A stretch of DNA of 64,000 bases from Clostridia bacterium. Its GTDB lineage: Bacteria; Bacillota; Clostridia; Christensenellales; CAG-138. Each line of letters opens with the position of its first letter. Within the stretch, counting starts at the first letter, position 1. A program made the translations under genes and the position numbers. This document shows positions 1-8,566 of this stretch, piece by piece. The notes beneath the pieces are model-generated. The model worked only from the letters and a program-made list of their open reading frames with translations, searched no databases and was not told the DNA's origin. The stretch covers positions 1-64,000 of the forward strand of contig JAFWJN010000008.1 of assembly GCA_017514685.1 (NCBI GenBank). Direction: 5' to 3'.

Positions 1-140
1 ACCGGTCAATGTGCCCTGATGTAACGCCACGTTTGGCAAGAATACCGAACGATAAAATGTGGGAGGCTTTTGCCGCTATACCACAGGGCAGTTACAAGCT
101 CCGACCTCTAAGGCTTTAGTCGTAGGTCGGGGTAGTTGAC
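1..140 (+). mobile_element. Right end of an IS200/IS605-family (TnpB-type) element, truncated by the window start
   Basis: The first 140 bases look like the 3' end of a tnpB gene followed by the element's right end. A stem-loop at 101-130 has arms CCGACCT and AGGTCGG around an inner CTAA/TTAG stem, and is followed by GGTAGTTGAC ending at 140. This hairpin plus TTGAC arrangement is typical of IS605-group right ends, which in these elements also form the scaffold of the reRNA (omegaRNA) that guides TnpB. The bases from 141 onward would then act as guide. The stop of the tnpB frame lies at about 18-24 but I cannot assign the frame from so few codons. The call rests on pattern recognition of the end structure; the transposase body is outside the window. 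Confidence 0.6.
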
Positions 141-225
141 AAGGATCCCTCTCAGTGAATTTTTGCAAAGTATACCACACAACAAAAGTTTTTTCAACCT
201 GACGGAGAAAGAGAAGTTGTAAAAA

Positions 226-259
226 GAAAGCGCGGAAGATTTTCCTCTTCCGCGCTTTC
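226..259 (-). terminator. Intrinsic terminator of the aldo/keto reductase gene
   Basis: A perfect 14-bp stem (GAAAGCGCGGAAGA with its complement) closes a 6-base loop. Read on the minus strand it is followed by TTTTT (221-225), just after the stop of the gene at 271. Confidence 0.9.
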
Positions 260-270
260 GAGATAGTGGA

Positions 271-1374
271 TTATTCAAACATATCTTTCAGTTTCTTCAT
301 GTTTTCACTGATCGGCAGATGCTGCGGACAGACGCTTTCGCACTTTCTGCAGGCGATACAGTCAGAGGCACGGTGTCCCTCCGGGACCTGGCTGTATGCT
401 TTCTGCGATTCTGAAAGCTGACCGCTTCCCAAAGCCAGATTTGCTGCTGCGAACAGATCCGGAATCGGGATCTGTTTCGGACAGCCTTCCGTACAGTAGC
501 GGCAGGCAGTGCATGGAATCGTTTTGGATTTTCCTAGAATCCGCTGCGCCTCGTGAAGGACCTGCTGATCCTGCTCGCTGAGGGGAGTGAACTCTTTCAT
601 GTAGGACAGATTGTCCTGCATCTGCTCAATGTTGGACATGCCGGAAAGAACGGTCAGAACTCCTTCCAGTGAAGCGCAGAAGCGGATTGCCCAGGATGCG
701 TAGGACCAGTCGGGATGAGCGGCTTTCAGCAGCTCACGGACTTCTTTGGGCGGATTGGCGAGGCTGCCACCTTTGACCGGCTCCATGATCACGATGCGTT
801 TTCCGTGCTTCAAAGCGACTTCATAGTTGGCGCGGGATGTGATGGAAGGATCTTCCCAGTCGGCATAGTTGATCTGCAGCTGGACAAACTCCACATCCGG
901 GTGCGCAGTCAGGATCTCATCGAGAAGATCGGGACCTGCGTGGAAGGAAAACCCGTAATGACGGATCGTGCCGAGTTCCTTCTGCTCTTTTACAAAATCC
1001 CACAGATGATATTTGTCGTACTTTTTGTAATTACTTTCCATCAGGGAGTGCAGAAGATAAAAGTCAAAGTAACCGGCACCGGTCCGTTTCAGACTGGTCT
1101 GAAATTCCTGCTTGGCCGCCTTTTCGGTCGGAGCCATTCCGGCATGGAGTTTGGTCGCAAGCGTATAGCTGTCTCTGGGATACCGCTCGACCAGTGCTTT
1201 TCTGATCGCCTCCTCGGAACCCGGGTAGACGAAAGCAGTGTCATAGTAGGTAAAGCCGTCTGCCATAAACAGGTCTACCATTTTCTTGGTCTGTTCGATA
1301 TCGGTAAACACGGTCTTGCGGGGAAGGCGCATCAGGCCGAAGCCGAGCTTTTTCGGATTCATAGGATCGATCAT
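271..1374 (-). CDS. Aldo/keto reductase with C-terminal 2x[4Fe-4S] ferredoxin domain
   Basis: A 367-residue protein of the aldo/keto reductase family in its long, ferredoxin-bearing form. The N-terminal barrel starts with LGFGLMRLPR and carries the catalytic Asp-Tyr region (YYDTAFVYPGSE), the Lys of ATKLH and FDFYLLHS. The last 80 residues hold two Cys clusters, CTACRYCTEGCP and CIACRKCESVCP, which should each bind a [4Fe-4S] cluster. Such proteins are common in anaerobic Firmicutes and are usually annotated as oxidoreductases of unknown substrate. The start is the ATG at 1374, preceded by an AAGGAAGAAG ribosome site. It is a single-gene unit with its own promoter and terminator and faces away from the CotH cluster. 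The substrate cannot be read from the sequence. Confidence 0.93.
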   Translation of the reverse strand: MIDPMNPKKLGFGLMRLPRKTVFTDIEQTKKMVDLFMADGFTYYDTAFVYPGSEEAIRKALVERYPRDSYTLATKLHAGMAPTEKAAKQEFQTSLKRTGAGYFDFYLLHSLMESNYKKYDKYHLWDFVKEQKELGTIRHYGFSFHAGPDLLDEILTAHPDVEFVQLQINYADWEDPSITSRANYEVALKHGKRIVIMEPVKGGSLANPPKEVRELLKAAHPDWSYASWAIRFCASLEGVLTVLSGMSNIEQMQDNLSYMKEFTPLSEQDQQVLHEAQRILGKSKTIPCTACRYCTEGCPKQIPIPDLFAAANLALGSGQLSESQKAYSQVPEGHRASDCIACRKCESVCPQHLPISENMKKLKDMFE

Positions 1375-1408
1375 AGATTCTTCTTCCTTACTCTATCATA
1401 TTAACAAT

Positions 1409-1438
1409 ATTATATATTGTTCCGGCTTATCCCGTCAA
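1409..1438 (-). promoter_or_regulatory. Sigma-A-type promoter for the aldo/keto reductase
   Basis: Minus-strand TTGACG (1433-1438), an 18-base spacer and TATAAT (1409-1414), 35 bases upstream of the start codon. The rest of the AT-rich gap up to 1669 presumably holds the divergent promoter of the CotH gene, but I see no clear pair of boxes there. Confidence 0.7.
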
Positions 1439-1669
1439 TCCGTGCAACTGCAAGTATTGTTTGTTTTCTATACATATATCCAGGGAAGGTAGTTTCTAAT
1501 CAGAAGTTGTCATTTGCTACTAAATATATTATAATTGTTTCGAAATCGATCGGTTTATCGTTTTTTTTACTGAATATATATGTATTTTTAAGGACAAATG
1601 CATTTAGCTGATTAGATTATTATCGTTTCAGCTTCAGACAAATTCTTTGCATTATATGAGGAATGCAGC

Positions 1670-4600
1670 ATGAACAGAAAAACACAATTGAGCATCATCA
1701 TTGCCATCTCTGCTTTACTCGGTGTCTTGGTTTTTATTGCACTTCATATTTCTTCTGATTTAAGTGATAATCAGAGCACTTCGAAGTTTCCTGTCCAGAT
1801 ACAGGAATATATGTCATCCAATACATTATATCCCGATGAAAACGGCGTCTGCACTGACTGGGTGGAACTGTACAATTCTTCAGATGCGGATATCAACATC
1901 AGCGGCTTCAAGCTGACAGACGAATCACGTAAATCACGCTATACAGTTCCTGCCGGAACGGTGATCTCTGCACATGGATATCATGTGATCTACTGTCAAA
2001 AATCAGCAGGAAATGCATATGCGGATTTTGGTATTTCGCGCAATGGAGGGGAAGAGCTGATCCTGCTTAACCGCAAAAATGTCCTGATCGATTCTGTTAG
2101 GACAATTTCGCTGCCTGAGAATGCATCGGCAGAGAGAAATGAAAAAGGAGAATTTATTGTTTCCCAAAGTCCTTCTCCAGGAGGAGCTTTAATCTTTTCT
2201 GAAGAGGAGGTTCAGAATAACTCCGAGAACATTTTTGTAACAACCTACGGAAAGGTCAGATTTTCAGAAGTGATTCCGGGGAACACATTGTATTCAGACG
2301 GGCATGGAGTCATTGCGGATCTGATAGAACTGGTTAATGTATCCGAGACGGATGCGGATATCAGCGGATATATATTACAGGATGGGATTGACGGCAATCG
2401 ATTTGTTTTTCCGGAAGGAACGATCCTGAAACCGGGCGAGTATTATGTTGTATATTGTTCACGCGCGCAAAGAGAAGGAACATATGCGGACTTTGCTCTG
2501 TCAAGAAATGGTGGGGAAACGCTTCTCCTATATACAAAGGAGGAGCAATTGACAGATTACTTCACAACTGTTTTCTGTGGAAAAAACGAGGCAGTCATAC
2601 GAGTAAATGACACGATTTGCGTGGTGCCTTATACCACGCCAGGATTTCCCAACACAGAAGAAGCTTACCGTACCTGTCTGATGACTCATTCTGCATCCGA
2701 TGGAATTATCATCAGTGAAATCATGTCTTCTAATCAAAGTTATGTGTTTCAGAATGGGACTGTTCCGGATTGGATCGAACTGACCAACATGAGCTCTGAA
2801 AATGTGGATCTTTCCGGTTATGGCCTTTCTGACAGGGCTTCATCTGTTAGATTCCTGTTCCCAGAAGGAACGATTTTGGAACCCGGAAGGTGTTTGGTGA
2901 TAGCCTGTGATGGAAATGCGGGAACAATGGAAGCCTCCGCGCACTTTGGATTATCTTATACCGGAGGGGAAACAGTTTTTTTGACCAAACCAGACGGAAC
3001 AATCAGTTTTGCAGCCGAAACTGTCCGGACAGAAACGGATACTTCCATGATATATGACAGGACAATTCTGCCAAGTATTTCTAAACAACCAACGCCCGGA
3101 TTTCCAAATAATGAAGCAGGTCTGAAGGCTTATAGGGAAACAATAGCTGCCCCTGAGCGGGGACTTATCATCAGCGAGTTTATGCCGAAGAACACTTGCA
3201 CATATGCCAGTGAGGATGGCCGTTTTTCAGATTGGATTGAATTGTACAATTCCAGTGACTCCGTGATTGATTTAAGCCTTTTCTGCCTTTCTGACAGAGA
3301 AGATGACCTGACACAGTATACCCTTCCCCAAGGGTACATAAATCCCGGAGAATATATTGTGATCCTATGTGACAAGGAAAAGACGGGTAGTGCGCAGCAG
3401 ATGACATTGCCCTTTGGCTTAAGCACAAAAGGCGGTAAACTGTTTCTTTCCTCAATTGCAGGAGAAATTTATGATCAAGCAGACTATAAAGCTTGCGATG
3501 ATGACAGATCCTTTATCTGCGGAGAAGAGGCTGCATTTATAGAAACTGATTGCCCGACCCCCGGCTTTTCCAATACAACCGAAGGGTATCAGAGCAGTCT
3601 GTGTTCATGGTTACCGGAAGGTCTGTATATCAGTGAAGTCATGCCTTCTAACCGTTCTGTTGCGCGTAACAATGGAGACTATTTCGATTGGGTGGAACTA
3701 TGCAACGGTTCATCTGAATCCATACAGCTAGGAAATTATTACTTAACAGATGACTTCGAGGAATATGATAAATACCAACTCCCGGATGTTGCATTAAAAA
3801 GCGGTGACAGAATCATCATTTACTGCTCTGGTAAACCTGATCTTACCGGAAAAGATTCTTACCACTGCCCGTTTAAACTGAATGGCGGCGAGGATCGACT
3901 ATATTTGTACAGTGATAGTGGAAAACTACTCGACTTCATGCATATCTACAGAGTACCGGCACAGGGAAGCATAGGGCGGCAGAGCCGGGACAGCGGAATC
4001 TATTATTACGAGAAACCGACGCCGCAAAAGAACAATACCGGAGGGACAAAAGCCAAACTGATTTCCGCAATGCCAACGGCAGACAGAACTTCCGGAGTCT
4101 TCGAAAACGCCGGAGGTTTTTTTGTAACATTATCTGCACCCGGAAAAATCTACTACACGACAGATGGATCCAGACCGACCGAGAACTCTACTCCTTATAC
4201 AGGTCCACTGGAGGTCACCAGAACGGGAGTGATCAGAGCGGCGGCTCTGGAAGAAGATAAGCGGATGAGCGAGGTGCTGACACTCGCTTACACAATGAAC
4301 GAAGGACATCAGTTCCCAATCCTGAATCTGGTGATTGCTCCGGAGGATTTCTCGGGTGCCAAGAGGGGGATATACTCCAATCCTCTGGAAAACTGGCAGA
4401 GAGATGCATGCATTGTTTACACTGACGCGAATGGAACGGTAACGCATGACTGCGGTGTGCGAATCAGTGGACAAACCTCCCGAGGCAGAGCTCAGAAATC
4501 GTTTAAACTCGTTTTTTCGGATCAGTATGGCGGGAGACTATACTACGACATATTCGGAGAAACATGTGAGCAAAAATCTTTTCCGGAACTACTTCTAAGA

Positions 4601-5425
4601 TCCGGACTTGACAGTAAGTACGGACTTTATCGCGAGCCGTTGATGCAGCATCTGGCTCTTCCTTACCGGGATACTACCTTTGTTCAGGATTCGGTTCCTA
4701 TCATTGTTTATATCAACGGAGAGTATTATGGCATTTATCAGTTCATGGAAGCCTATAGTGAGGAGACTCTCGCAGATCGTATGGGCGTTTCTCCGGAAAG
4801 TATAACGCTGTATAAAGGGATGCTTTATCCGGAACATAAGCATTTTGAAATTTACCGGCTCATGGAGTATGTGAAAACCCATGATATGAGAAACTCAAAG
4901 GATTACGAGTATATCAAAGCCCACCTTGCCTTTGAGGATCTGATTGATTGGACGATTTTTCAAGCATTCAGCGGGAATACAGATATCTCAGCTAATGTTC
5001 GTTATTTTACAAGCTCTGAAACAGACGGCCGCTGGCATTTTGCCTTGTACGACCTGGAATGCGGTTTGCGCTCGGATACGAGCTTCGATATTGTTTTCAA
5101 ACGCGGACAGACAGCAGATCTGATCAAGCCTCTCCTGCGAAACAGTGAGTTCCGGGATATGTTTCTCAAAAGGCTGGCTTTCCTCTGCGAAAATGCTTTT
5201 CAAAAAGAAGACGTACTTGCTTTGTTTTATCAATTTGACCGCATGATGCGGCCGGAAGTTGAGCGGCACTTTACCCGCTGGGGGCTGAAACCGATTACTT
5301 ACATCTACAATTATAATCAGATGGAGCAGTTGCTGAAGGCGGATCGTGCAAAGCAGCTGAAGCAAAGTGCCAGAGCCCGGTTGCATATGTCCCAAGAGGA
5401 ATACAAATCTTATTTCGGAGAATAA
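1670..5425 (+). CDS. Membrane-anchored protein with five lamin-tail domains, a chitobiase-like domain and a CotH kinase domain
   Basis: A 1251-residue exported protein. Residues about 7-27 form a membrane anchor or uncleaved signal. Five lamin-tail (LTD) repeats follow, starting near residues 42, 196, 345, 497 and 650; each opens with a motif like ISEIMSSN and continues with DWIELYN and a later GF-type turn. Residues about 809-874 resemble the chitobiase/hexosaminidase C-terminal beta domain (YYTTDGSRPT). Residues about 880-1160 are a CotH-type kinase domain with RISGQTSRGRAQKSFKL and DLEC-type motifs; CotH of Bacillus phosphorylates spore-coat proteins. The gene overlaps or abuts the VTC and DUF4956 genes, a trio I know as a recurring Firmicutes cluster of unknown physiological role. 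Ribosome site GAGG lies 9 bases before the ATG. Confidence 0.88.
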   Translation: MNRKTQLSIIIAISALLGVLVFIALHISSDLSDNQSTSKFPVQIQEYMSSNTLYPDENGVCTDWVELYNSSDADINISGFKLTDESRKSRYTVPAGTVISAHGYHVIYCQKSAGNAYADFGISRNGGEELILLNRKNVLIDSVRTISLPENASAERNEKGEFIVSQSPSPGGALIFSEEEVQNNSENIFVTTYGKVRFSEVIPGNTLYSDGHGVIADLIELVNVSETDADISGYILQDGIDGNRFVFPEGTILKPGEYYVVYCSRAQREGTYADFALSRNGGETLLLYTKEEQLTDYFTTVFCGKNEAVIRVNDTICVVPYTTPGFPNTEEAYRTCLMTHSASDGIIISEIMSSNQSYVFQNGTVPDWIELTNMSSENVDLSGYGLSDRASSVRFLFPEGTILEPGRCLVIACDGNAGTMEASAHFGLSYTGGETVFLTKPDGTISFAAETVRTETDTSMIYDRTILPSISKQPTPGFPNNEAGLKAYRETIAAPERGLIISEFMPKNTCTYASEDGRFSDWIELYNSSDSVIDLSLFCLSDREDDLTQYTLPQGYINPGEYIVILCDKEKTGSAQQMTLPFGLSTKGGKLFLSSIAGEIYDQADYKACDDDRSFICGEEAAFIETDCPTPGFSNTTEGYQSSLCSWLPEGLYISEVMPSNRSVARNNGDYFDWVELCNGSSESIQLGNYYLTDDFEEYDKYQLPDVALKSGDRIIIYCSGKPDLTGKDSYHCPFKLNGGEDRLYLYSDSGKLLDFMHIYRVPAQGSIGRQSRDSGIYYYEKPTPQKNNTGGTKAKLISAMPTADRTSGVFENAGGFFVTLSAPGKIYYTTDGSRPTENSTPYTGPLEVTRTGVIRAAALEEDKRMSEVLTLAYTMNEGHQFPILNLVIAPEDFSGAKRGIYSNPLENWQRDACIVYTDANGTVTHDCGVRISGQTSRGRAQKSFKLVFSDQYGGRLYYDIFGETCEQKSFPELLLRSGLDSKYGLYREPLMQHLALPYRDTTFVQDSVPIIVYINGEYYGIYQFMEAYSEETLADRMGVSPESITLYKGMLYPEHKHFEIYRLMEYVKTHDMRNSKDYEYIKAHLAFEDLIDWTIFQAFSGNTDISANVRYFTSSETDGRWHFALYDLECGLRSDTSFDIVFKRGQTADLIKPLLRNSEFRDMFLKRLAFLCENAFQKEDVLALFYQFDRMMRPEVERHFTRWGLKPITYIYNYNQMEQLLKADRAKQLKQSARARLHMSQEEYKSYFGE

Positions 5426-5429
5426 AAGA

Positions 5430-6131
5430 ATGCAGGACGGATATCGCATAGAGAAGAAATATGTCATCAGTCTTGAAACCGCGGCATTACTGCGTAATCG
5501 CCTTGCTGCCTTCATGAAGATCGATCAACAGGCGGTCAATGGATCGTATTGTATCCGAAGTCTGTACTTTGATACACCTGATGCTGATGCTTTTACAGAA
5601 AAAGAAAATGGAGAACAGGAAAGACGCAAATTCAGACTTCGATTTTACAATGGTGACCGTTCTTTCATCCGCTTGGAGCAAAAGGAGAAGACAGGAGATT
5701 TGACTCGGAAGATTCAGGCAAATGTGGATGATCGGATTGCTTCCGAGATGCTGAACGGAGAGTATGGGAAACTGAGAGAATCAGAAAATCCGCTTTTGCA
5801 GATGTTTTATGCAGAGGCGAAGATAAAGAAACTGCAACCAGCCCTCACTGTGGACTATCGACGGGTACCGTTAACCTATCATCTCGATAACGTCAGAATA
5901 ACGATTGATACGGAAATCTACACAGGGAAAGCAGATTCTTTTTTCCATAAAGAACGTCCTCCACTGCCGGTGATTGGAAATGGGACAGCCATTTTGGAGG
6001 TCAAAACAGATGACCGATTGCCGTACATGCTTGGATGGATTTTAGAGACAATCCCGCGCCAGCAACAGTCTTTTTCCAAATATGCTCTTAGTTTTGCACG
6101 TTTAAACGCGACAGAGAATAATGACAACTAA
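5430..6131 (+). CDS. VTC-domain polyphosphate polymerase family protein
   Basis: A 233-residue protein of the VTC domain family, named after the yeast vacuolar transporter chaperone that polymerises polyphosphate from ATP in a tunnel lined by basic residues. The sequence shows the family hallmarks: RIEKKYVIS near the start, YCIRSLYFDTPD, RRKFRLRFY with its Arg/Lys ladder, RLEQKEK, LTVDYRRVPL, RITIDTE, and the late Glu of AILEVKTDDRLP. An in-frame start upstream at 5367 lies inside the CotH gene, so I take the ATG at 5430, 4 bases after the CotH stop. Tight coupling with CotH and DUF4956 suggests one complex at the membrane. Whether it makes polyphosphate or modifies another substrate is not shown here. 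Confidence 0.88.
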   Translation: MQDGYRIEKKYVISLETAALLRNRLAAFMKIDQQAVNGSYCIRSLYFDTPDADAFTEKENGEQERRKFRLRFYNGDRSFIRLEQKEKTGDLTRKIQANVDDRIASEMLNGEYGKLRESENPLLQMFYAEAKIKKLQPALTVDYRRVPLTYHLDNVRITIDTEIYTGKADSFFHKERPPLPVIGNGTAILEVKTDDRLPYMLGWILETIPRQQQSFSKYALSFARLNATENNDN

Positions 6132-6158
6132 AAATATGATATAGGAAGAGGTTATTTT

Positions 6159-6815
6159 ATGAAACAGATTTCAGAATTGTTCGCTACTGAGTTTTCCGCC
6201 ATTAGCGTCGGACATCTGCTGCTTTGTGTCGGTCTCAGCTTTGTACTGAGCCTGTATATTGTTTTTGTTTATCGGCTTGTATTTACAGGCGTGTCTTTTT
6301 CCAAACGGTTTTCACTATCTCTGATTGTACTGAGCCTTGTGACTTCCGTCGTAATTTTGGCGATTTCTTCCAATGTTGTATTGTCCCTGGGCATGGTTGG
6401 TGCGCTTTCTATCGTCCGATTCCGTACTGCTGTGAAAGATATCATGGATACGGTTTTCATGTTCTGGGCGATCGTAAACGGCATTATATGCGGGGCGGGA
6501 TTCGTGCTGATCTCTGTTATAGCATGTCTTGCAATCGGAGTTTTGATTCTGGTTGTTTTCTACTTTGGCAAAATTGCGCAGCAGAATTTGTATCTGGTTG
6601 TGGTTCGATCAAAAGAAACCGTTTCCCTTGATGCGTTATCTCCCATTTTCCGTGAAGCAAAGATCAAGTCCTGCTCTACATCGGAAGGAATCTACGAAAG
6701 CGTGTCAGAGATGAAATTGAATAGAAAGCAGATCGACGAACTGCGTGCGCTTCCAGCCTCGGGTAAGGCGCTAAGCGTTGATATCGTGGCGTATAATACC
6801 AAGACTGGCCTGTGA
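6159..6815 (+). CDS. DUF4956 membrane protein
   Basis: A 218-residue integral membrane protein. About four hydrophobic helices fill residues 15-145, including the family's conserved block VLSLGMVGALSIVRFRTA near residues 76-93, after which comes a soluble C-terminal domain of about 70 residues. DUF4956 proteins regularly sit beside VTC-domain and CotH genes, as here, and the block just named is the basis for the call. Its role is unknown; a scaffold or channel for the VTC protein is a guess. It is the last gene of the unit and is followed by a terminator hairpin at 6841. Confidence 0.88.
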   Translation: MKQISELFATEFSAISVGHLLLCVGLSFVLSLYIVFVYRLVFTGVSFSKRFSLSLIVLSLVTSVVILAISSNVVLSLGMVGALSIVRFRTAVKDIMDTVFMFWAIVNGIICGAGFVLISVIACLAIGVLILVVFYFGKIAQQNLYLVVVRSKETVSLDALSPIFREAKIKSCSTSEGIYESVSEMKLNRKQIDELRALPASGKALSVDIVAYNTKTGL

Positions 6816-6840
6816 GGCTTGGTTCTGTTCTAAAATAATA

Positions 6841-6874
6841 GAATGCCGAAAAGTGTACGCACTTTCCGGCATTC
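6841..6874. terminator. Convergent terminator between DUF4956 and the cystatin-like lipoprotein
   Basis: GAATGCCG/CGGCATTC outer stem extended by AAAGTG/CACTTT with one mismatch. On the plus strand it is followed by GGTTTTTT; it can also serve the minus-strand gene that ends at 6893. Confidence 0.8.
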
Positions 6875-6892
6875 TGGTTTTTTGGGAGAGAG

Positions 6893-8260
6893 TTATAAAT
6901 CAATGATATTGATGATCGAGGCATTTCCTTCCAGGTCTTCGAAAATGGTAACGACTGTGTAGTAGGGCGTTGCGTTTGGATAGATCGCGGTCGTTTTGCA
7001 GAGGATCTGATAGTTGGTCCCGGCAACGACCTGAGCTCCGAGCAGGGCAACCGGCTCATACGCCGCACCAACGAGTTCGCTGATTGCTTTTTCAAAAGCG
7101 GCTTTGACTTCCGGGTACTGATCGATAGCAGTGTCGCCGGAAGTGGCACCCCAGCCACCGTCGATCGGCTCGGAGGGAGCGGCAATCAGAGCTTCAATTT
7201 CGGAGATATCCGCGGAACCGTCGAGAGACTCATAGACGGTGACCAGAATGATTTCCGGCTCCGCACTGGGAGAAACTGCTTTACCGCGGCAGATATAGCG
7301 GTAATTCATACCGGAAACGACCTGATAGGAAGTGCAGGCGAGAAGCTCGTAGGTATAGCCGAGCTTGTGTGAAGTGGCTGCCTCAAATGCTGCCTCCGCG
7401 TGAGGAAGGATATCTTCGGTCATGTGGATCCATCCACCGACAACTTCGCCGACTTCGGGCTCTCCGGGAGCCTGACCGGGCAGTTCGTTGGGTGCGGAGG
7501 ATTCTTCTTCGGGTGCAAGAGTAAATTCTTCTGCCTGATAGTCTTCCGCATCAATGATTTCCAGAATTTCGGCATGGCCGTCCAATGCTGCGTAGATCTT
7601 TACGAAGGTATAATGGTAATCCGCGTTCGGAACAACGGGAGTTGTTTTGCAGAGAATCTGGTAGTTGGTTCCGGCAACCACCTGGCTTGCAAGAACGGCG
7701 ACCGGCTCATAGGAAGCGCCGAGCAGCTTCGCCATCGCTTTTTCAAAGGCGGCTTTCGCAGCTTCGTTGTTGTCCAATTCCAAAGGACCTTCGTTGACGG
7801 TCCATCCGCCGAGGATCGACTGATTGGCGGCTGAGATCAGGGTGACATTGTCAGTGATTTCGGCAGTTCCGTCCAGTTTGGAGTAAACCGTGATCAGGAC
7901 GATTTCGGAAACGGCGTCGGGTGTGACGGCCTTGCCGCGGCAGATGATTTTGAAGTTTACTCCGGCAACGATCTGATAGGAGATGCATTCGATCATTTCA
8001 TAGGAGTAGCCGACGCGGCCTTCCGTAGCTTTCCGGAAAGCTTCTTCTGCGGAAGCTCTCATTTCCTCATCGGGAACCTGCCAGCCGCCTGCGACCGGAG
8101 CATTGCCGGGTTCTTCGAAAACTTCCTGACCGGGCTCAGCCTCGGGTTTCTGAGTGTCGGAAGTATTATTTGTGTCCGCAGCGGGGGCAGTGCCCTTAGT
8201 GCATGCAAAAGCGGAGAAGGTAAGAAGAGCGACTAAAAGCGCGATAATCATTTTTTTCAT
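6893..8260 (-). CDS. Lipoprotein with four tandem cystatin-like repeats (predicted cysteine-protease inhibitor)
   Basis: A 455-residue exported lipoprotein. The signal peptide ends at a lipobox with Cys20 (SAFAC), followed by a D/P/E-rich linker. Four repeats of about 95 residues start at GGW residues 58, 151, 275 and 368. Each carries a cystatin QxVxG loop: QIVAG (96-100), QVVAG (193-197), QVVSG (313-317) and QVVAG (410-414), with the N-terminal glycine pair and an alpha helix of AAFEKA type in between, as in stefins, where GGW and QVVAGTNY are also found. Repeats 1 and 3 resemble each other, as do 2 and 4, so a pair was duplicated. Known cystatins block papain-family (C1A) proteases; here this is inferred. 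The ATG at 8260 follows a GAGG site; longer starts lack one. Confidence 0.82.
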   Translation of the reverse strand: MKKMIIALLVALLTFSAFACTKGTAPAADTNNTSDTQKPEAEPGQEVFEEPGNAPVAGGWQVPDEEMRASAEEAFRKATEGRVGYSYEMIECISYQIVAGVNFKIICRGKAVTPDAVSEIVLITVYSKLDGTAEITDNVTLISAANQSILGGWTVNEGPLELDNNEAAKAAFEKAMAKLLGASYEPVAVLASQVVAGTNYQILCKTTPVVPNADYHYTFVKIYAALDGHAEILEIIDAEDYQAEEFTLAPEEESSAPNELPGQAPGEPEVGEVVGGWIHMTEDILPHAEAAFEAATSHKLGYTYELLACTSYQVVSGMNYRYICRGKAVSPSAEPEIILVTVYESLDGSADISEIEALIAAPSEPIDGGWGATSGDTAIDQYPEVKAAFEKAISELVGAAYEPVALLGAQVVAGTNYQILCKTTAIYPNATPYYTVVTIFEDLEGNASIINIIDL

Positions 8261-8367
8261 GGTTGAAAACCTCGTTCCTTTTGTGTTTACGCCAATAATA
8301 CCAGCGGATTTCGAGAAAGGTTGCAGAAAAAACAAAAAATCTTTTTTGCCCCGAGCAGGAGGCATCG

Positions 8368-8396
8368 TTGAGTTTCTTTTCTCAAAGCATTATAAT
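8368..8396 (+). promoter_or_regulatory. Promoter of the ABC exporter operon
   Basis: TTGAGT (8368-8373), a 17-base spacer and TATAAT (8391-8396). Transcription would begin near 8403, a few bases before the small reading frame at 8411. Confidence 0.75.
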
Positions 8397-8410
8397 ATGG
8401 AAAAAGAGGA

Positions 8411-8560
8411 ATGTCCACAATCCTTTCCGAAGAATTCGAAGTGAACCGCGAAGGAACGGAAATCGGTATCGGTACGATTTCGGATGTGGTCGCGGAGGAC
8501 AAAATCATTGCATACAACAGTGATTTCCGTTACAATTTAGCAAACACATATCGGGATTAA
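8411..8560 (+). CDS. Small 49-codon reading frame upstream of the ABC exporter
   Basis: An open frame from ATG 8411 to TAA 8560 encodes an acidic 49-residue peptide (begins MSTILSEEFEV, ends LANTYRD). Its codon choice matches that of the flanking genes and it stops 6 bases before the exporter start. GAGGA lies directly against the ATG, too close for a good ribosome site, and the leader from the predicted promoter would be only about 8 bases. It may be a leaderless small protein, a leader peptide, or the remnant tail of a lost gene. I recognise no family. Confidence 0.4.
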   Translation: MSTILSEEFEVNREGTEIGIGTISDVVAEDKIIAYNSDFRYNLANTYRD

Positions 8561-8566
8561 ATTTAT

